From assembly GCA_947503145.1 (NCBI GenBank), contig CANNCP010000003.1:186001-250000 (forward strand): a stretch of 64,000 bases of DNA, in the 5' to 3' direction. The stretch is from an uncultured Roseovarius sp. Its GTDB lineage: Bacteria > Pseudomonadota > Alphaproteobacteria > Rhodobacterales > Rhodobacteraceae. A program made the position numbers and the translations under genes. Below the pieces are notes generated by a model. That model had not been told where the DNA came from, ran no database searches, and saw only the letters and a list, made by a program, of their open reading frames with translations. The first letter of the stretch is position 1. Every line of letters starts with the position of its first letter. Positions 41,454 through 51,585 of this stretch are shown here, piece after piece.

Positions 41454-44315
41454 ATGGCTGAGCAGAAATACATCGAAGTGCGTGGCGCGCGCGAGCATAA
41501 CCTCAAGAATATTGACGTGGATATCCCGCGTGATCAACTGGTGGTGATCACCGGCCTCAGCGGGTCGGGAAAATCCTCGCTCGCCTTTGATACGGTTTAT
41601 GCCGAGGGGCAGCGGCGCTATGTCGAATCGCTATCGGCCTATGCGCGGCAATTCCTCGACATGATGCAGAAACCTGATGTGGATCACATCAGCGGCCTCA
41701 GCCCTGCCATCTCCATCGAGCAGAAAACCACGTCAAAGAACCCCCGTTCGACCGTCGGCACCGTGACCGAAATCTATGACTATATGCGTCTGCTGTTTGC
41801 CCGCGCCGGTACGCCCTATTCCCCGGCCACCGGCAAGCCAATCGAAGCACAGCAGGTGCAGGACATGGTGGATCGCATCATGGGCATGGAGGAGGGCACG
41901 CGCGCCTACCTGCTGGCGCCCATCGTGCGCGACCGCAAGGGTGAATACCGCAAGGAATTCCTGGAGTTGCGCAAGTCCGGATTTCAGCGGGTCAAGGTGA
42001 ACGGAGAGTTCCACGAACTGGACGAACCGCCAACGCTGGACAAGAAATTCCGCCATGACATCGACGTGGTGGTGGACCGGATCGTGGTGCGCGAGGGGCT
42101 GGAGACGCGGCTTGCCGACAGTCTGCGCACCGCCTTGGATCTGGCCGACGGTATCGCAATCATGGAGACCGCGCCGGGCGAGGGCGAGCCGGAGCGCATC
42201 ACGTTCTCGGAAAAATTCGCCTGCCCCGTCAGCGGCTTTACCATCCCCGAGATCGAGCCACGGCTGTTTTCCTTTAATGCGCCCTTTGGGGCCTGCCCGG
42301 TCTGTGACGGGTTGGGGGTGGAGCTGTTTTTTGACGAACGGCTGGTGGTGCCGGACCAGAACCTGAAGATTTATGACGGGGCGATCGCCCCCTGGCGCAA
42401 GGGCAAGAGTCCGTATTTCCTGCAAACCATCGAATCGATCGCCAAGCATTACGAGTTCGACCAGAATATCCGGTGGAAGGATCTGGATGCCCATGTGCAG
42501 CAGGTATTTCTCTATGGTTCCGGCGACGAGGAAATCGCGTTTCGCTATGACGAGGGGGGGCGCGTCTATCAGGTCTCACGCGTGTTCGAAGGTGTCATTC
42601 CGAACATGGAGCGCCGCTATCGCGAGACCGATAGCAACTGGGTGCGCGAGGAATTCGAGCGTTATCAGAACAACCGTCCCTGCGGCGCTTGCGATGGCTA
42701 CCGTCTGCGTGACGAGGCGCTCGCGGTCAAGATCGCCGGGCAGCATGTGGGGCAGGTGGTGCAGATGTCCATCCGCGAGGCTCTGGCATGGATCGAGGAC
42801 GCACCAAACCATCTGAGCAAGCAAAACAACGAGATTGCCCGCGCGATCCTCAAGGAAATCCGCGAGCGGCTGGGGTTTCTCAACAATGTCGGGCTGGAGT
42901 ATCTGACGCTGAGCCGCAATGCCGGCACGCTGTCGGGCGGCGAAAGCCAGCGCATCCGGCTGGCAAGCCAGATCGGCAGCGGCCTGACCGGGGTGCTCTA
43001 TGTGTTGGACGAGCCCAGCATCGGGCTGCACCAGCGTGATAACGACCGGCTGCTTGGTACGCTCAAGAACCTGCGCGATCAGGGCAATACCGTGATCGTG
43101 GTGGAGCATGACGAGGAAGCGATCCGAGAGGCCGACTATGTGTTCGATATCGGCCCCGGCGCTGGCGTGCATGGTGGCCGCGTGGTCAGCCACGGTGTGC
43201 CTGCGGTGGTGGCGGCGGACCCGGACTCGATCACCGGACAATATCTGTCGGGGGTGCGCGCGATCCCTGTGCCCAGTAAGAGGCGTAATGGGAACAAGAA
43301 AAAACTGAAGGTTGTCAAGGCGTCAGGCAACAATCTTAAAGACGTGACCGCAGAATTTCCGCTGGGGAAATTCGTCTGCGTTACAGGTGTGTCAGGCGGG
43401 GGGAAATCCACGCTGACAATCGAGACTTTGTTCAAGACCGCCTCGATGCGGCTCAACGGTGCGCGGCAGACGCCCGCGCCCTGCGAGACCATCAAGGGAT
43501 TGGAGCATCTGGACAAGGTGATCGATATCGACCAACGCCCTATCGGGCGGACTCCGCGTTCTAATCCAGCCACTTATACCGGGGCGTTCACCCCGATCCG
43601 CGACTGGTTTGCCGGTCTGCCCGAGTCCAAGGCGCGCGGCTACAAGCCCGGTCGTTTTTCCTTCAACGTCAAGGGCGGACGCTGCGAGGCCTGTCAGGGT
43701 GACGGCGTGATCAAGATCGAGATGCATTTCCTACCCGATGTCTATGTCACCTGCGAGACCTGTCAGGGCAAGAGGTACAATCGGGAAACACTGGAAATAC
43801 GGTTTAAAGGCAATAGCATAGCCGACGTTCTTGATATGACGGTTGAAGATGCGCAGACCTTCTTTCAGGCGGTGCCGAGTATCCGCGAGAAGATGGATGC
43901 GCTGGTACGCGTCGGGCTTGGCTACATCAAGGTGGGTCAGCAGGCCACGACCCTGTCAGGCGGCGAGGCGCAGCGTGTCAAGCTGAGCAAGGAATTGGCC
44001 AAGCGGTCGACGGGGCGCACGCTCTATATCCTTGATGAGCCGACCACGGGGCTGCATTTCGAGGATGTGAAGAAGCTGCTCGAAGTGCTGCACGAGTTGG
44101 TCGATGCGGGCAACACGGTGATCGTGATCGAACATAACCTGGACGTGATCAAGACTGCCGACTGGATCATCGACATCGGCCCGGAAGGCGGCGATGGCGG
44201 CGGCGAGATCGTGGCCGTGGGCACACCAGAGAAGGTCGCGAACGAGGCGGCCAGCCATACCGGACGCTATCTCAAGCCGATGCTGGAGGGGCGCGGCAAG
44301 GTGGCCGCGGAATAG
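41454..44315 (+). CDS. uvrA: Excinuclease ABC subunit A
   Basis: A 953-residue UvrA, the damage-recognition ATPase of nucleotide excision repair. Two ABC cassettes are present: Walker [10 protein letters not shown] and GVSGGGKST, signatures [16 protein letters not shown] and [18 protein letters not shown], Walker [12 protein letters not shown] and [11 protein letters not shown]. Zinc modules include [24 protein letters not shown] and [16 protein letters not shown]. The second Walker A has Gly where E. coli has Ser, a tolerated variant. GGAGG precedes the ATG. Control by LexA is indicated by the SOS box upstream. Confidence 0.97.
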   Translation: MAEQKYIEVRGAREHNLKNIDVDIPRDQLVVITGLSGSGKSSLAFDTVYAEGQRRYVESLSAYARQFLDMMQKPDVDHISGLSPAISIEQKTTSKNPRSTVGTVTEIYDYMRLLFARAGTPYSPATGKPIEAQQVQDMVDRIMGMEEGTRAYLLAPIVRDRKGEYRKEFLELRKSGFQRVKVNGEFHELDEPPTLDKKFRHDIDVVVDRIVVREGLETRLADSLRTALDLADGIAIMETAPGEGEPERITFSEKFACPVSGFTIPEIEPRLFSFNAPFGACPVCDGLGVELFFDERLVVPDQNLKIYDGAIAPWRKGKSPYFLQTIESIAKHYEFDQNIRWKDLDAHVQQVFLYGSGDEEIAFRYDEGGRVYQVSRVFEGVIPNMERRYRETDSNWVREEFERYQNNRPCGACDGYRLRDEALAVKIAGQHVGQVVQMSIREALAWIEDAPNHLSKQNNEIARAILKEIRERLGFLNNVGLEYLTLSRNAGTLSGGESQRIRLASQIGSGLTGVLYVLDEPSIGLHQRDNDRLLGTLKNLRDQGNTVIVVEHDEEAIREADYVFDIGPGAGVHGGRVVSHGVPAVVAADPDSITGQYLSGVRAIPVPSKRRNGNKKKLKVVKASGNNLKDVTAEFPLGKFVCVTGVSGGGKSTLTIETLFKTASMRLNGARQTPAPCETIKGLEHLDKVIDIDQRPIGRTPRSNPATYTGAFTPIRDWFAGLPESKARGYKPGRFSFNVKGGRCEACQGDGVIKIEMHFLPDVYVTCETCQGKRYNRETLEIRFKGNSIADVLDMTVEDAQTFFQAVPSIREKMDALVRVGLGYIKVGQQATTLSGGEAQRVKLSKELAKRSTGRTLYILDEPTTGLHFEDVKKLLEVLHELVDAGNTVIVIEHNLDVIKTADWIIDIGPEGGDGGGEIVAVGTPEKVANEAASHTGRYLKPMLEGRGKVAAE

Positions 44316-44335
44316 CTGTTCTCGGGGCCTGGGGG

Positions 44336-45208
44336 TCAGCCGCGTCCGCGTTTCTCGAACCGGGGCAGCATTGCGCTGAAATCGCGGCCCCGGCCATCCT
44401 CGCCCTCGACGAACTGACGGTAGAGCGCCAGCGCACGTTCCCCCATGGGGGTATCAGCATCAACGGCCTCGGCAGCGTTCTGGGCGAGGCCGAGATCCTT
44501 GAACATCAACTCGGCGGCAAAACCGGGTTTGTAGCCATTGTCGGCCGGGCTCTTCGGGCCAATGCCCGGTGCGGGGCAATAGGCGTTCATCGACCAGCTA
44601 TAGCCCGAAGACGTGCTGACCACGTCGAACATCGCCTGCCGATCGAGCCCCAGCTTGTCCGCCAGCGCGAAGGCCTCGCAAGTGGCGATCATCGTCACGC
44701 CGAGGATCATGTTGTTGCAGATCTTGACTGCCTGGCCATTGCCGGAAGGGCCGCAATGCACCGATTTGCCGCCCATGATGTCAAGGAGCGGCTGTGCCTT
44801 GGCCAGCCCCGCATCGTCGCCGCCGATCATGAAGGTAAGCGTGCCTGCGGTGGCCCCGCCGATCCCTCCCGACACTGGCGCGTCGAGCGCCGACAGACCC
44901 GCGGCCTGCGCATCTGCGGCCACGGCGCGGGCGCTATCGACATCGACGGTCGAGCAGTCGAGAAACACCGCGCCCGCCGACATGGCGGGGATGATTTCGG
45001 CGGCAACACTGCGCAGGATCTGGCCGTTGGGCAGCATGGTGATCACAACCTCCGCCCCGGTCGCGGCCTCTGCGGCGCTGGCGGCTTCGCGCGCACCTTC
45101 GGCAGTGATCCCCGCCACGTCAAAGCCAGTAACGTCGTGCCCGGCCTTTAGCAGGTTCGCCGCCATCGGCGCGCCCATGTTGCCCAGTCCGATAAATCCG
45201 ATTTTCAT
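44336..45208 (-). CDS. mmsB: 3-hydroxyisobutyrate dehydrogenase
   Basis: A 290-residue NAD-dependent dehydrogenase of the beta-hydroxyacid family, oxidising 3-hydroxyisobutyrate to methylmalonate semialdehyde in valine catabolism. The Rossmann motif GFIGLGNMGAPMAANL opens the chain; LDAPVSGGIGGATAGTLTF is the substrate motif; the catalytic lysine is in GNGQAVKICNNMILG. It starts 3 bases after the 3-hydroxyisobutyryl-CoA hydrolase gene ends, in a three-gene operon. It converges with uvrA. Confidence 0.93.
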   Translation of the reverse strand: MKIGFIGLGNMGAPMAANLLKAGHDVTGFDVAGITAEGAREAASAAEAATGAEVVITMLPNGQILRSVAAEIIPAMSAGAVFLDCSTVDVDSARAVAADAQAAGLSALDAPVSGGIGGATAGTLTFMIGGDDAGLAKAQPLLDIMGGKSVHCGPSGNGQAVKICNNMILGVTMIATCEAFALADKLGLDRQAMFDVVSTSSGYSWSMNAYCPAPGIGPKSPADNGYKPGFAAELMFKDLGLAQNAAEAVDADTPMGERALALYRQFVEGEDGRGRDFSAMLPRFEKRGRG

Positions 45209-45211
45209 GGC

Positions 45212-46264
45212 TTAGCCTTTCTTTTCAAAAGAGAGCTTGTCCGGCCCAAGCGGCGAAAGCATGCTTCTGACCGTCGCGGCGGGCAGGGCGTTCAGATCAT
45301 GTCGCCAGTTCGGGTTACGGTCCTTGTCGATGATTGCGGCGCGGATTCCTTCGATGAAATCGCTGTGTTCCATCGCGCGATGGGTAAACCGGTATTCCAG
45401 ATCGAGCGCCTTTCGGATGGTGAGTGTGTCGCCGCGCAGGCGATGCATCATCTCGATAGTGCAGGCCATCGACAGGGGCGAGTTGCGCCCGATCGCCTTC
45501 AGCGCGCCCTGCGCGAAATCTGCATCCTCGGGATCTGCGGCCTCTAGCGAGCGCAGGATATCGCCCAGCGTGTCGCCGCCAAAGTGCCGGTCCACGGCAT
45601 CCTGCAGGCCGGGCAGGGTGGTCGCCGGGCTGCTATCGGCATTTCGGGCAAGGTTCGCAACATCTCCATTCGCAACCAGCGCGGCCTTGAGGCCGTCCCA
45701 TTCCGCTAGGGGGATCAGCATGTCTGCAAAGCCCGCATAGACCGCATCCGCGCCCGTCATCCGTGTGGTGGTCAGGCCCAGATATTCGCCCATGCGCCCC
45801 GGAGCCTGCGCCAGTATCATCGAGCCGCCCACATCCGGCACAAGGCCGATGGTGCATTCGGGCATCGCGATGGCCGAGTCGCGATCCACGATCCGGTGGC
45901 TGCCGTGACAGCCGATGCCGACACCGCCGCCCATGGTAAACCCCTGAAGGAACGACACGATGGGTTTGGTGTATTCGAAAATCCGGGCGTTCAGGCGATA
46001 TTCGTCGGCCCAGAACCGTTGGCCGTATGCGTAATCCCCGGCCTTGCCGCGCGCATATAGTTCATGGATGTCGCCGCCTGCACAGAATGCCTTGTCACCC
46101 ACTGCGTCCATCAGGACCAGCGACACGGCGCTGTCATCTGCCCAGGCATCGAGTGCCGCCTCGATGGCAAGGCACATGTCATAGGTCAGCGCATTCAGTG
46201 CCTTGGGGCGGTTCAGCGTGATGCGTCCGGCGTGGCCTTCGATGCGGATATGAATATCAGGCAT
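45212..46264 (-). CDS. 3-hydroxyisobutyryl-CoA hydrolase (crotonase family)
   Basis: A 350-residue crotonase-fold enzyme. The oxyanion loop is MGGGVGIGCHGSHRI, and ECTIGLVPDVGGSM contains the Glu and Asp residues characteristic of 3-hydroxyisobutyryl-CoA hydrolase rather than enoyl-CoA hydratase; the chain is also about 90 residues longer than hydratases. It hydrolyses the valine intermediate to 3-hydroxyisobutyrate, the substrate of the adjacent MmsB. The gene follows the acyl-CoA dehydrogenase gene after 18 bases. Context and family agree. Confidence 0.9.
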   Translation of the reverse strand: MPDIHIRIEGHAGRITLNRPKALNALTYDMCLAIEAALDAWADDSAVSLVLMDAVGDKAFCAGGDIHELYARGKAGDYAYGQRFWADEYRLNARIFEYTKPIVSFLQGFTMGGGVGIGCHGSHRIVDRDSAIAMPECTIGLVPDVGGSMILAQAPGRMGEYLGLTTTRMTGADAVYAGFADMLIPLAEWDGLKAALVANGDVANLARNADSSPATTLPGLQDAVDRHFGGDTLGDILRSLEAADPEDADFAQGALKAIGRNSPLSMACTIEMMHRLRGDTLTIRKALDLEYRFTHRAMEHSDFIEGIRAAIIDKDRNPNWRHDLNALPAATVRSMLSPLGPDKLSFEKKG

Positions 46265-46282
46265 GTCTGTCTTTCCCGTGGT

Positions 46283-47425
46283 CTATCGTTCGTTCAGCAT
46301 ATGCCGGGCCACGATCAGGCGCATGATTTCGTTGGTGCCTTCGAGGATCTCGTGCACGCGCAGGTCACGCACCAGCTTTTCGATCCCGTAATCGGCGAGA
46401 TAGCCGTAACCGCCATGCAGTTGCAGGCATTGGTTGACGATGCGCGATCCGGCCTCGGTCACGAACTTCTTGGCCATGGCGCAATGCTTGCCGGCATCCG
46501 GTGCGTTCTGGTCCAGCTTCCACGCGGCTTGCCGCAGGAAGACACGCGCGGCGGATAGCTCGATCTCCATCTCGGCCAGGCGGAACTGTAGCGCCTGGAA
46601 CTGGTCGATGGATTTGCCAAAGGCCTTGCGCTCGGCCATGTATTTCTGCGTCAGGTTCATGGCATTCTGGGCGGCGCCCAGCGAGCAGGCGGAAATGTTC
46701 AAGCGGCCACCATCGAGGCCCGCCATCGCATATTTGAAACCTTTTCCTTCTTCACCTACCAAATTTTCCATAGGAATATCACAATTGTCAAACTGGACCT
46801 GACGCGTCGGCTGGCTGCGCCAGCCCATTTTATCCTCCAACCCGCCAAAGCTGAGGCCTTCGGTGCCGTCTTCGACCAGCACCGTCGATATGCCCTTTGC
46901 TCCGTCCCCACCGGTGCGAACCATCACGACGTAGGCGTCGGAATATCCGCCGCCCGAGATGAATGCCTTGGTGCCGTTGAGGGTGTATCCCTCATTGGAG
47001 CGTTCGGCGCGGGTCCTGAGGGCTGCGGCGTCGCTGCCCGACTCCGGTTCGGTCAGGCAATAGCTAAGGACGCATTGCATGCTCAGCACATCGGGCATCA
47101 CCCGGGCCTTCATCTCGGGGCTGGCGTAGGTATCGATCATCCTGGCGCACATGTTGTGGATCGACAGGAATGCCGCCACCGACGGGCAGGCCATGCTGAG
47201 CGCCTCGAATACCAGCGTCGCATCCAGCCGCGTGAGGCCCGAGCCGCCCGTCTCTTCAGACACGTAGAGTCCGCCAAAACCCAGCTCGGCAATCTGCGGC
47301 CAGAGTGTCTTGGGGATGATGCCGTCGGCCTCCCACGTGCGGGCATGGGGCGCGATATTGTCCTGCCCAAAGGCATAGGCCATGTCGAAAATGGCCGTTT
47401 GTTCGTCACTGAGCGCGAAATCCAT
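46283..47425 (-). CDS. Acyl-CoA dehydrogenase, isobutyryl-CoA type
   Basis: A 380-residue FAD-dependent dehydrogenase with the family motifs YCLTEPESGSDAAALRT, GGYSDAYVVMVRTGG, and at the C-terminus LQLHGGYGYLADYGIEKLVRD followed by LEGTNEIMRLIVAR, which holds the catalytic Glu and CoA contacts. Location directly upstream of the hydrolase and mmsB genes points to isobutyryl-CoA as substrate (valine pathway). The ATG at 47425 is chosen over an adjacent TTG; AAGGA is 8 bases upstream. It is the first gene of the three-gene operon. Confidence 0.9.
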   Translation of the reverse strand: MDFALSDEQTAIFDMAYAFGQDNIAPHARTWEADGIIPKTLWPQIAELGFGGLYVSEETGGSGLTRLDATLVFEALSMACPSVAAFLSIHNMCARMIDTYASPEMKARVMPDVLSMQCVLSYCLTEPESGSDAAALRTRAERSNEGYTLNGTKAFISGGGYSDAYVVMVRTGGDGAKGISTVLVEDGTEGLSFGGLEDKMGWRSQPTRQVQFDNCDIPMENLVGEEGKGFKYAMAGLDGGRLNISACSLGAAQNAMNLTQKYMAERKAFGKSIDQFQALQFRLAEMEIELSAARVFLRQAAWKLDQNAPDAGKHCAMAKKFVTEAGSRIVNQCLQLHGGYGYLADYGIEKLVRDLRVHEILEGTNEIMRLIVARHMLNER

Positions 47426-47447
47426 CAATGTGTCCTTCGGAGAGTGT

Positions 47448-47459
47448 AAATGAACATTT
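47448..47459 (-). promoter_or_regulatory. Operator-like dyad upstream of acyl-CoA dehydrogenase gene
   Basis: AAATG-AA-CATTT lies 23 bases upstream of the ATG in a short AT-rich island (GTAAATGAACATTTGTTTAA). It may be bound by a regulator of branched-chain amino-acid catabolism; the regulator is not identified. Confidence 0.3.
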
Positions 47460-47698
47460 GTTTAATTGTGAAATCTAACAGGAGTATTGCAAGGCGCGCA
47501 AAGCCGCAGGCTAGCGGTCGGTATCCTTGTCCTTCCCGGCGTTGCGCCTTGCTTGCAGGTGTGCCGCTGTCGGGGCGGCGTTGGTGCCATTCTGCGCGAT
47601 CTTGTGGGGGCGCGCTACCGCGTCATGCGGGTCGAAATAGCCAAGTCTTCAAAAGCGATCGCAGCCACATGGCAGGACACCTTTGTCAGGCGTGAAGT
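47460..47698. other. Spacer between the two valine transcription units
   Basis: With its flanks this is a 329-base gene-free stretch. It must contain the promoter for the acyl-CoA dehydrogenase operon because a strong terminator precedes it. Apart from the dyad and terminator listed separately, no gene or structured RNA was recognised. Confidence 0.4.
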
Positions 47699-47730
47699 AA
47701 AAAAAGGGCCGCGGCATGAACCGCGACCCC
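47699..47730 (-). terminator. Rho-independent terminator after mmsA
   Basis: On the minus strand a 10-bp GC-rich stem (GGGGTCGCGG / CCGCGGCCCT, with two G-U pairs, 5-6 base loop) is followed directly by TTTTTTTA. It lies 25 bases beyond the mmsA stop codon and separates mmsA from the acyl-CoA dehydrogenase operon. Confidence 0.88.
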
Positions 47731-47754
47731 TGATATTCGGCGACTTTTCTGTGA

Positions 47755-49254
47755 TCAGTCCATCGCTTTAAAGTGGAATTCGCCGCCTTCCTTGATGCCC
47801 GAAGGCCAGCGGGCGGTCACGGTTTTGGTGCGCGTGTAGAACTTGAACGAATCCGGTCCGTATTGGTTCAGGTCGCCAAAGGCCGATTTCTTCCAGCCGC
47901 CAAAGGTGTGATAGGCCATCGGCACCGGAACCGGAATGTTGATCCCGACCATGCCGACATTGATGCGGTTGGCGAAATCGCGTGCGGCGTCGCCGTCGCG
48001 CGTGAAGATCGCAGTGCCGTTGCCGTATTCGTTCTCCATCACGATGTTTACCGCTTCATCATAGGATTTCGCCCGCACGGTGCTGAGGACCGGGCCGAAG
48101 ATTTCCTGCTTGTAGATGTCCATGTCGGTGGTCACGTTATCGAACAGGTGCGGGCCGATGAAGTAGCCATCTTCATAGCCTTGCAGCTTGAAGTTCCGGC
48201 CATCGATGACAAGTTTTGCACCCTGCTCGATCCCCGATTCCACCAGCCCTTCGATGCGGCGTTTGGCTTCTGCGGTGATTGTCGGGCCGTAATCCACGTC
48301 GTCGCCTGCAGTGTAGGGCCCGATCTTGAGGCTGTCGATGCGCGGCACCAGTTTTTCGATCAGGCGATCGGCGGTTTCTTCGCCGACCGGAACGGCCACC
48401 GAAAGCGCCATGCAGCGTTCGCCCGCAGCGCCGTAACCTGCGCCAACCAGCGCGTCGGCCGCCTGATCCAGATCGGCGTCTGGCATGATGATCATGTGGT
48501 TCTTTGCACCGCCAAAGCACTGCACCCGTTTGCCGTTTTCTGCGGCGCGGGCATAGATATATTGGGCAATCGGGGTCGAGCCGACAAAGCCGACGGACTG
48601 AATGACCTCGTGATCAAGGAGCGCATCGACCGCGCCCTTGTCGCCGTTGACGACCTGCAGGATACCTTTGGGCAGGCCCGCTTCTTCGAACAGTTCGGCC
48701 AGCATCAGCGGCACAGAAGGATCACGCTCGGATGGCTTGAGGATCATGGCGTTGCCACAGGCGATTGCCGGGGCAAACATCCACATCGGGATCATCGCCG
48801 GAAAGTTGAACGGCGTGATGCCGGCGGTGACGCCAAGCGGCTGACGCATGGAGTAAAGGTCGATGCCGGGGCCCGCGCCGTCAGAGTATTCACCCTTGAG
48901 CATTTCCGGCGCACCGATGCAGTATTCCACGACTTCGAGGCCGCGCACCACATCGCCTGCGGCATCGGGCAATGTCTTGCCATGTTCGCGCGACAGCGCT
49001 TCGGCCAGCTTGTCCATGTCGCGGTTCAGCAGGTGAACGAACTGCATCAGAACGCGTGCGCGGCGCTGCGGGTTGGTCGCGGCCCATGCGGGCTGGGCGG
49101 CCATTGCCGCCTGCACGGCGGTCTCCATCTCATCGGCGCTCGCGAGCGGGCATTTGGCCTGCACTTCGCCGGTGGCGGGATTATAGACATCCGAGAAGCG
49201 GCCTGATGTGCCTTTGACATGGGCGCCGTTGATGTAATGTGTCAGCTCTTTCAT
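47755..49254 (-). CDS. mmsA: Methylmalonate-semialdehyde dehydrogenase (CoA-acylating)
   Basis: A 499-residue aldehyde dehydrogenase that converts methylmalonate semialdehyde to propionyl-CoA, the last step of the valine branch. Family motifs: PFNFPAMIPMWMFAPAIACGN, ILKPSERDPSVPL, VGFVGSTPIAQYIY, and the catalytic Cys in GAAGERCMALSVAVPVG; IEGLVESGIEQGA and IFTRDGDAARDF follow. The CoA-dependent MmsA subgroup lacks the usual general-base Glu of the 'LELGG' motif, here replaced by the CFGGAKNH region, as seen. GGAGG precedes the ATG. It is divergent from a LysR gene and ends in its own terminator. Confidence 0.95.
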   Translation of the reverse strand: MKELTHYINGAHVKGTSGRFSDVYNPATGEVQAKCPLASADEMETAVQAAMAAQPAWAATNPQRRARVLMQFVHLLNRDMDKLAEALSREHGKTLPDAAGDVVRGLEVVEYCIGAPEMLKGEYSDGAGPGIDLYSMRQPLGVTAGITPFNFPAMIPMWMFAPAIACGNAMILKPSERDPSVPLMLAELFEEAGLPKGILQVVNGDKGAVDALLDHEVIQSVGFVGSTPIAQYIYARAAENGKRVQCFGGAKNHMIIMPDADLDQAADALVGAGYGAAGERCMALSVAVPVGEETADRLIEKLVPRIDSLKIGPYTAGDDVDYGPTITAEAKRRIEGLVESGIEQGAKLVIDGRNFKLQGYEDGYFIGPHLFDNVTTDMDIYKQEIFGPVLSTVRAKSYDEAVNIVMENEYGNGTAIFTRDGDAARDFANRINVGMVGINIPVPVPMAYHTFGGWKKSAFGDLNQYGPDSFKFYTRTKTVTARWPSGIKEGGEFHFKAMD

Positions 49255-49331
49255 GGAATCCTCCGGTCATATTCGTGCATACGGTACTCTTGCAAATTTC
49301 CTTATAAAAGGGGCAATCTATCAAAGGGGAT

Positions 49332-49345
49332 TTGCATTAATGCAA
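49332..49345. promoter_or_regulatory. Perfect 14-bp palindrome between mmsA and the LysR gene
   Basis: TTGCATTAATGCAA fits the T-N11-A dyad form of LysR operators. It ends just before the ribosome site of the LysR gene, and a related half-site TTGCAAAT lies at 49290-49297, closer to mmsA. Binding of the adjacent LysR protein, with autoregulation and control of mmsA, is the likely use. Confidence 0.55.
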
Positions 49346-49358
49346 GAGGGGCAAGCGC

Positions 49359-50255
49359 GTGGATACGCAATGGGATGATTTGAAGATATTTTTGGCAGTT
49401 GCCAGGCATGAGAGCCTGTCAGGTGCGGGCCGGGTTCTGAAGGTTGACCCGGCCACGGTGGGGCGGCGCATCGCGCGGCTGGAACAAAAGCTGAAGGTGG
49501 CGCTGTTTGCCAAGTCACCGCAGGGGTACGCGCTGACCAATGGTGGGCAACGCCTGATGAGCCATGCAGTGCGCGCCGAGCAGGAAATGCTGATGGCCTT
49601 CGAGGATGTGGGCGAACGGGGGCGCCAGCTGAGCGGGCAGATCAGGCTGGGCGCGCCGGACGGGGCGGCCAATTTCGTGCTGCCGCAGGTATGTACCGGG
49701 ATTGTCGAACAGAACCCCGACCTTGAGGTGCAGATCGTGGCCCTGCCACGGGGCGTCAACCTGTCCAAACGCGAGGCGGACATGGCAATCACGGTCAGCC
49801 CGCCCACCGCCGGGCGGCTGAGTGTGCAGAAAATCACCGATTACAAGCTGCACCTCGTTGCCTCGCGCAATTACCTCAAGAATGCGGCCCCGATCCGCAG
49901 CCGCGACGATCTGCGCCATCACCGGTTCGTAGGCTATATTCAGGACATGATTTTCGATAAGGAACTGGACTATCTCAGCGAAGCAGGGCTGGACAAGGTG
50001 CATCTGGCCAGCAACTCGGTCCCGGTCCAGTTCAATTGGATTCGGCAGGCAGCGGGGATCGGATTCATGCATGATTTTGCGATTCCGTTCAGTCGAGGGC
50101 TGGAAAAGGTGCTGACCGACGAGATCAGTCTGACGCGCAGTTTCCATCTTGTCCGACACGCCGAAGACCGGCGGCTGGAGCGGATGAACCGATTTGCCGA
50201 GGCGCTGACCCTGGGCATCAGAAAAGAGGTGGCACGGCTGGAAGATCGGGTTTGA
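49359..50255 (+). CDS. LysR-family transcriptional regulator, divergent from mmsA
   Basis: A 298-residue LysR protein. The N-terminal winged helix (DLKIFLAVARHESLSGAGRVL, PATVGRRIARLEQKLKVALFA) is followed by a substrate-binding domain (LSGQIRLGAPDGAANFVLP). The HTH has DPATVGRR where most LysR proteins have QPAVS, typical of a subgroup near dehydrogenase genes. It starts with GTG at 49359 behind GAGGGG. Position, 104 bases from mmsA on the opposite strand, suggests it controls mmsA and itself. Confidence 0.9.
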   Translation: MDTQWDDLKIFLAVARHESLSGAGRVLKVDPATVGRRIARLEQKLKVALFAKSPQGYALTNGGQRLMSHAVRAEQEMLMAFEDVGERGRQLSGQIRLGAPDGAANFVLPQVCTGIVEQNPDLEVQIVALPRGVNLSKREADMAITVSPPTAGRLSVQKITDYKLHLVASRNYLKNAAPIRSRDDLRHHRFVGYIQDMIFDKELDYLSEAGLDKVHLASNSVPVQFNWIRQAAGIGFMHDFAIPFSRGLEKVLTDEISLTRSFHLVRHAEDRRLERMNRFAEALTLGIRKEVARLEDRV

Positions 50256-50398
50256 GTTGCCAGTGCAGCCTGCTGATGCCCCGACGATGCCCCGACGACG
50301 CACGGACACAGATAGCCCATCCGGCTGGATCTCTTGACAGGTTTCGCGGGATGGGGGACGCTGATGTTATATCGTCGCAAACAAGCAAGGGGCATGAA

Positions 50399-50833
50399 AT
50401 GCTGGTGCAACAAATCCTGAAGGCCAAGGGCGACACTCCCGTGGTGACGATCAAACCGGGCACGCTTGTTTCGGACGCGGCGCGTATCCTTGCAGAGCGG
50501 CGTATCGGCGGGCTGGTTATCTCGCGCGATGGGGTCGAGGTAGACGGCATCCTTTCCGAGCGCGATATCGTGCGGTCGCTCGCGGTGCGCGGCGCCGGTT
50601 GCCTGGCCGAGAAGATCGACGAAATGATGACACGCAACCCGGTCTGCGGGTCGAAAAATGACAGCGCTGACCTGGTGCTGTCACGGATGACCGATGGCCG
50701 TTTCCGCCATATGCCTATCGTCGAAGATGGCAAGCTGGTGGGGATCGTGACGATCGGCGATGTCGTCTCGGCCAAGCTCACGGAGCTGTCGATGGAAAAG
50801 GATGCCCTGCAAAGCATGATCATGGGGCATTAA
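50399..50833 (+). CDS. CBS-domain pair protein
   Basis: A 144-residue protein made only of two CBS motifs: VVTIKPGTLVSDAARILAERRIGGLVIS with VDGILSERDIVRSL, and MTRNPVCGSKNDSADLVLSRMTDGRFRHMPIVED with LVGIVTIGDVVSAKL. Such pairs bind adenosyl nucleotides and act as energy sensors for partners. The ATG at 50399 is set by AAGGGG upstream and by the MLVQQILKAKG start of relatives; a longer upstream frame is not conserved. Partner unknown. Confidence 0.9.
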   Translation: MLVQQILKAKGDTPVVTIKPGTLVSDAARILAERRIGGLVISRDGVEVDGILSERDIVRSLAVRGAGCLAEKIDEMMTRNPVCGSKNDSADLVLSRMTDGRFRHMPIVEDGKLVGIVTIGDVVSAKLTELSMEKDALQSMIMGH

Positions 50834-51012
50834 ATCGCCTCGCGAAGCGCCCGCATCCCTGATGTGCTGCGCTTTGTGCAGGGCATTGCCGTCGAATATT
50901 TGCCGAAACGCCTTGATCGCGCGAGGGTGGGCATAAAGCCCTTGCATTGAGGCGGGCATTTCTGCTTTGTGCCTGCACTATCATCCACACTTTTCGATAG
51001 GCGGTACTCCTC

Positions 51013-51516
51013 ATGCGCATCGGTCTTTATCCCGGTACATTCGACCCGATCACGCTGGGACATATCGACATCATACGCAGGGCCTGCCTGCTGGTGGACC
51101 GGCTGGTGATCGGGGTGGCAATCAACCGCGACAAGGGGCCGCTTTTTTCGCTGGAAGAGCGGGTGGCGATGGTCGAGGCTGAATCGATCACTCTGGCGCG
51201 CGAGACGGATACCGAGATCGTCGTGCATCCCTTTGACAACCTGCTGATCGACTGCGCCCGCGACGTGAACGCGCAGGTGATCGTGCGCGGCCTGCGCGCC
51301 ATTGCCGATTTCGAGTATGAGTACCAGATGGTCGGCATGAACCGCGTTCTCGATGCGTCGGTCGAGACGGTCTTTCTGATGGCGGATGCGCACTATCAGG
51401 CGATCGCGTCGAAACTGGTCAAGGAAATCGCGCGGCTGGGTGGCAACGTGAGCAATTTCGTCACCGTGCCGGTGAATGAGGCGCTGCTTGAGAAATATGG
51501 CTCACGCGAAAAATGA
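51013..51516 (+). CDS. coaD: Phosphopantetheine adenylyltransferase
   Basis: A 167-residue enzyme of CoA synthesis, transferring AMP to 4'-phosphopantetheine. The nucleotidyltransferase motif GTFDPITLGH is at residues 8-17, and NAQVIVRGLRAIADFEYEYQM and ALLEKYGSREK complete the family pattern. The normal family length is about 160-170. It is flanked by a CBS protein gene and a 149-base spacer with a dispersed repeat. Confidence 0.96.
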   Translation: MRIGLYPGTFDPITLGHIDIIRRACLLVDRLVIGVAINRDKGPLFSLEERVAMVEAESITLARETDTEIVVHPFDNLLIDCARDVNAQVIVRGLRAIADFEYEYQMVGMNRVLDASVETVFLMADAHYQAIASKLVKEIARLGGNVSNFVTVPVNEALLEKYGSREK

Positions 51517-51585
51517 CAGGGTGGGACCTTGACCGGCTGTCATTGCGTGCTGGCGAAATACGCGCAACCTGTTGATCATCCGGGT

